The position numbers and the translations under genes were made by a program. Shown piece after piece: positions 61,300-64,000 of a DNA stretch of 64,000 nt; the stretch's first letter is position 1, and every line of letters starts with the position of its first letter. The DNA is from Caulobacter sp. (GTDB taxonomy: Bacteria > Pseudomonadota > Alphaproteobacteria > Caulobacterales > Caulobacteraceae). The stretch spans positions 186,001-250,000 of the forward strand of contig NZ_JAGIBH010000003.1 of the NCBI RefSeq assembly GCF_017744445.1, given 5' to 3'. Below the pieces are notes generated by a model, which did not search any database, had not been told where the DNA came from, and saw only the letters and a program-made list of their open reading frames with translations.

Positions 61300-63576
61300 A
61301 TGATGACTTCGCTTCGCACCGTCGCCGTTTCGGCGATCGCCCTGGCAGCCGCTTTCGCCGCCACCGCCGCGAGCGCCGACACCGCAGGCCTGACCCTGAC
61401 CCCCGCGCCGGCCAAGGCCGTCCGCGCCGAGGGGACCTTCAAGCTCTCCGCCACGACCCGCATCTCCGTCCCGAAGAGCGACGTCGAGGCCAAGGGCGTG
61501 GCCAATCAGCTGGCCGACCTGATCCAGCGCTCGCGCGGCTTCCGCCCCGTCGTAGTCGAGGGACCGGCGCTCGGCGCGATCGTCCTGACCCGCGAAGGGC
61601 CGGCCGGCGAGGCTTACAAGCTCGACATCGTCCCCGGTGGCGTGACCATTGCCGCCGCCAAGCGCGCGGGCCTGTTCTACGGCGCCATGTCGTTGTGGCA
61701 GCTGGCGACGCCGGACGCGGCCAAGGGTCCGGTCGCCATCCCCGCCGCCGCGATCGAGGACGCCCCGCGCTTCGCCTGGCGCGGCCTGATGATCGACAGC
61801 GCCCGTCACTTCCAGTCGCTGGACACGCTGAAGGCGGTCATCGACACGATGGCGGCGCACAAGATGAACACCTTCCACTGGCACCTGGTCGACGACCAGG
61901 GCTGGCGGCTGGAGATCAAGAAGTATCCGAAGCTGACGCAGGTCGCCGGCTGGCGCCACGACCCCGGCGCGGCCGCCAAGGATCCCAAGTACGGCGGCTT
62001 CTACACCCAGGACCAGGCCCGCGAGCTGGTCGCCTACGCCGCCGCCCGCAACATCACCGTGGTGCCCGAGATCGAGACCCCGGGCCACGCCCTGGCGCCG
62101 ATCGTGGCCTACCCGCAGCTGGGCACGGCCGCGCCGGACGCCAGCCACATGGGCGACTGGGGCGTCTTCCCCTGGCTCTACAACACCGACGACGCCACCT
62201 TCGCCTTCCTGGACGACGTGCTGACCGAGGTGATGGACATCTTCCCGTCGTCCTTCATCCACGTGGGCGGCGACGAGGCCACCAAGGAGCAGTGGCAGGC
62301 CAGCCCCAAGATCCAGGCCAAGATCAAGGAGCTGGGCCTCAAGGACGAGCACGAGCTGCAAAGCTGGTTCATCCAGCGGGTCGGCAAGAGCCTGGACAAG
62401 CGCGGTCGCCGCCTGATCGGCTGGGACGAGATCCTGGAAGGGGGCCTCGCGCCCAACGCCACCGTCATGTCCTGGCGCGGCATCGACGGCGCCATCGCCG
62501 CCGCCAAGGCCGGCCACGACACGGTGCTATCGCCGCATCCGACCCTCTATCTCGACCATCGCCAGAGCGGCTCGTGGCAAGAGCCGACCGGCCGGGGCAA
62601 GATCATCACCCTGAAGGACGTCTACGATTTCGACCCGGCCCCGGCCCAGCTGACCCCCGACGAGCGCAAGCACATCCTGGGCGTCCAGGCCAATGTCTGG
62701 ACCGAGCACATGCAGACCGACGTCCGCATGCAGCAGATGGCCTTCCCGCGCGCCATCGCCCTGGCCGAGCGCGGCTGGACGCATGAGGCCGATATCAGCT
62801 GGGACGACTTCGCCCGCCGCCTGCCGGCCGAGATGGCGCGGCTGAAGGTGCTTGGTGTCGTGGCCAACACCATCCCGTTCGAGCCCAGCCCCAAGCTGTC
62901 GGCGGGCGAGGGCGGCAAGACCAAGCTGGACATCTCCGCGCCGCTGGGCGTGGGCGAGGTGCGCTACACCACCAACGGCAAGGCCCCGACGACGGCCTCG
63001 CCCGCCTATGCCGAACCTCTCGAGCTAGCGGCGGGCGCGACGGTCAAGGCCCGCACCTTCGTCGACGGCCAGGCCCTGGGCCGCGAGCGGGTCTACAAGG
63101 TCGATCCGGCCAGCCTGCAAACCCGTGTCAGTGGTCAGCTGAAGCGCTGCACCAGCCAGGTGCCGCTGTTGATGATCGACGACGCGCCGGCCGCCTTCGA
63201 CAAGCGGGCCATGTTCGACGTCGACATCTTCAACCCGTGCTGGATCTGGGAAGGCGTGGAGCTGCCCAAGGGCGCGCTGCTGACCGCCCGCATCGGCCAG
63301 ATCCCGTTCAACTTCCAGGTCGGCAAGGACCGCGACAAGATCCCGCTGCGCGCGCCCGCCACCCCCGGCGGCGAGCTGGAAGTGCGTCTTGGCTGCACGG
63401 GCGAGCGCATCGCCGCCATCCCGCTGGGCGACTCCGCGAAAAATCCGGCCCTGTCGACCGTCAGCGGCCGCTTGCCGGCGCGGGCCGGTAAGGTCGATCT
63501 TTGCCTCAGCTTCACGAGCAAGACGCTCGATCCGTTCTGGGTCCTCGAGCGCGTGACCGTGAAGCCCGCGAACTGA
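61300..63576 (+). CDS. Beta-N-acetylhexosaminidase (GH20)
   Basis: A 758-residue exported enzyme. GTG 61297, ATG 61300 and ATG 61303 are in frame; 61300 has GAGG 7 nt upstream. A signal peptide (cleavage near ASA-DTA, residue 27) is followed by an N-terminal GH20b domain (about 35-150) and the GH20 catalytic barrel (about 155-500). WHLVDDQGWRLE is in the barrel and the catalytic Asp-Glu pair is in IHVGGDEATKEQW (about residues 324-325). A C-terminal beta-sandwich and Cys-containing region (about 530-758) follow. It trims chito-oligosaccharides to GlcNAc in the periplasm after import by the adjacent receptor. Confidence 0.93.
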   Translation: MMTSLRTVAVSAIALAAAFAATAASADTAGLTLTPAPAKAVRAEGTFKLSATTRISVPKSDVEAKGVANQLADLIQRSRGFRPVVVEGPALGAIVLTREGPAGEAYKLDIVPGGVTIAAAKRAGLFYGAMSLWQLATPDAAKGPVAIPAAAIEDAPRFAWRGLMIDSARHFQSLDTLKAVIDTMAAHKMNTFHWHLVDDQGWRLEIKKYPKLTQVAGWRHDPGAAAKDPKYGGFYTQDQARELVAYAAARNITVVPEIETPGHALAPIVAYPQLGTAAPDASHMGDWGVFPWLYNTDDATFAFLDDVLTEVMDIFPSSFIHVGGDEATKEQWQASPKIQAKIKELGLKDEHELQSWFIQRVGKSLDKRGRRLIGWDEILEGGLAPNATVMSWRGIDGAIAAAKAGHDTVLSPHPTLYLDHRQSGSWQEPTGRGKIITLKDVYDFDPAPAQLTPDERKHILGVQANVWTEHMQTDVRMQQMAFPRAIALAERGWTHEADISWDDFARRLPAEMARLKVLGVVANTIPFEPSPKLSAGEGGKTKLDISAPLGVGEVRYTTNGKAPTTASPAYAEPLELAAGATVKARTFVDGQALGRERVYKVDPASLQTRVSGQLKRCTSQVPLLMIDDAPAAFDKRAMFDVDIFNPCWIWEGVELPKGALLTARIGQIPFNFQVGKDRDKIPLRAPATPGGELEVRLGCTGERIAAIPLGDSAKNPALSTVSGRLPARAGKVDLCLSFTSKTLDPFWVLERVTVKPAN

Positions 63577-63587
63577 GAGTAGCTGCC

Positions 63588-64000
63588 GTGTCCAATCTGG
63601 TTCTTTCCGCCCCGATGAAGGGCTGGCTCGCGGCGTTGGACGAGACGCCGGACGCGGTGTTCGCCGAGCGCATGCTGGGCGACGGCCTGGCGATCGATCC
63701 GCTGGACTCGACCCTGCACGCGCCGTGCGACGCGGTGGTCACCACCGTGCACCGCGCCCGTCACGCCGTGACCCTGCGGGCCGCCAACGGCGTCGAGATC
63801 CTGATGCACGTCGGGCTAGAGACCGTGGCCCTGAACGGCGAGGGCTTCAGCGTCTTCGTCAAGGAAGGCCAGAGCGTGAAGGCCGGCGACAAGCTGCTGG
63901 GCTTCGACCTCGATTTGCTGGCGCAGCGGGCCCGCAGCCTGATCACCCCCGTGGTGATCACCAATCTGGACGCCTTCGAGATCGTGCGCCGCGACCAGGA
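63588..64000 (+). CDS. PTS phosphotransfer protein, N-terminal EIIA domain (truncated by window end)
   Basis: An open frame from GTG 63588 to the right edge, 137 residues. The sequence is a glucose-type EIIA domain: LVLSAPMKGWLAALDETPDAVF, DPLDSTLHAPCDAVVTTVHRARHAVTLRAANGVEILMHVGLETV with the phosphorylated His near residue 74, and KEGQSVKAGDKLLGFDLDLL. In this kind of locus EIIA is usually fused to HPr and enzyme I, followed by a GlcNAc-specific EIIBC permease; only the EIIA part is in the window. It is 11 bp after the hexosaminidase stop and probably in its operon. It would phosphorylate GlcNAc during uptake. Confidence 0.88.
   Translation, partial: MSNLVLSAPMKGWLAALDETPDAVFAERMLGDGLAIDPLDSTLHAPCDAVVTTVHRARHAVTLRAANGVEILMHVGLETVALNGEGFSVFVKEGQSVKAGDKLLGFDLDLLAQRARSLITPVVITNLDAFEIVRRDQ

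Noticed and set aside
1..64000. CRISPR arrays, insertion sequences, prophage genes and tRNA-linked attachment sites
   Set aside because: No regularly spaced repeats, transposase-like proteins, integrases or tRNA genes were seen anywhere in the window.

Overview
The window is dense alphaproteobacterial chromosome. It is high in GC, nearly every gap is short, and there are no tRNA or rRNA genes, insertion sequences, prophage genes or CRISPR arrays. The gene content points to Caulobacter or a very close relative. The chemotaxis operon order mcpA-STAS-cheY-cheA-cheW-cheR-cheB-cheY-cheD-cheU-cheY-cheE, a N-acetylglucosamine/chitin cluster immediately after it, many large TonB-dependent receptors, and CtrA-type TTAA-N7-TTAA boxes in front of the chemoreceptors all fit. 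The genus call rests on recalled gene order and was not tested by alignment.

Layout. 1-11.4 kb: envelope genes (TerC-like protein cut by the left edge, acyltransferase, CHAP amidase, CorA-like transporter, pentapeptide repeat protein, MipA/OmpV protein, secreted S33 peptidase, and the osmoregulated periplasmic glucan pair opgD/opgG-opgH). 11.4-19.7 kb: mixed metabolic genes (crotonase, SH3/glycine-zipper protein, DUF488, alpha/beta hydrolase, thioesterase, a 57-residue protein, Zur, an exported PAP2 phosphatase) and a polyamine pair (deoxyhypusine-synthase-like protein and ornithine-type decarboxylase). 19.9-31.7 kb: a phosphorus-acquisition region with phnCDE, a TonB-dependent receptor, a phosphate-selective (OprO/P) porin, a PstS-type protein and, past a CorC-type gene, a two-gene operon matching the PlcP phospholipase C / Agt glycosyltransferase lipid-remodelling pair. 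Pho-box-like half-site arrays with 11-bp periodicity precede the porin, the receptor and, more weakly, plcP. 32-39.4 kb: TetR and JmjC-cupin genes, a Tat-exported aminotransferase, an Lrp regulator, a YeiH exporter, an APC permease and an acyl-CoA dehydrogenase. 39.5-51.8 kb: a globin-coupled soluble chemoreceptor, a small exported protein and the complete mcpA-cheE operon. 52-64 kb: a 1007-residue TonB receptor behind two LacI-type palindromes, then the chitin/GlcNAc locus. In that locus nagA, a SIS-domain deaminase and a GntR repressor lie on the minus strand, and a TonB receptor, a GH20 hexosaminidase and the start of a PTS phosphotransfer protein lie on the plus strand.

How the parts work together. 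The phosphorus region combines outer-membrane entry (receptor, porin), periplasmic capture (PstS, PhnD), inner-membrane import (PhnCE) and phospholipid recycling (PlcP/Agt). The che operon is translationally coupled along most of its length and encodes receptor, kinase, adaptation enzymes, three CheY-like proteins and the Caulobacter-type accessory proteins CheU and CheE. The chitin locus takes chito-oligosaccharides from outer-membrane import through hydrolysis to PTS uptake, deacetylation and deamination under one GntR regulator.

No single unmistakably new system stands out. The most testable new points are the Pho-region organisation, including a TonB receptor with a predicted Pho box, the Tat-exported aminotransferase next to an Lrp regulator, and several palindromes whose regulators can be proposed.
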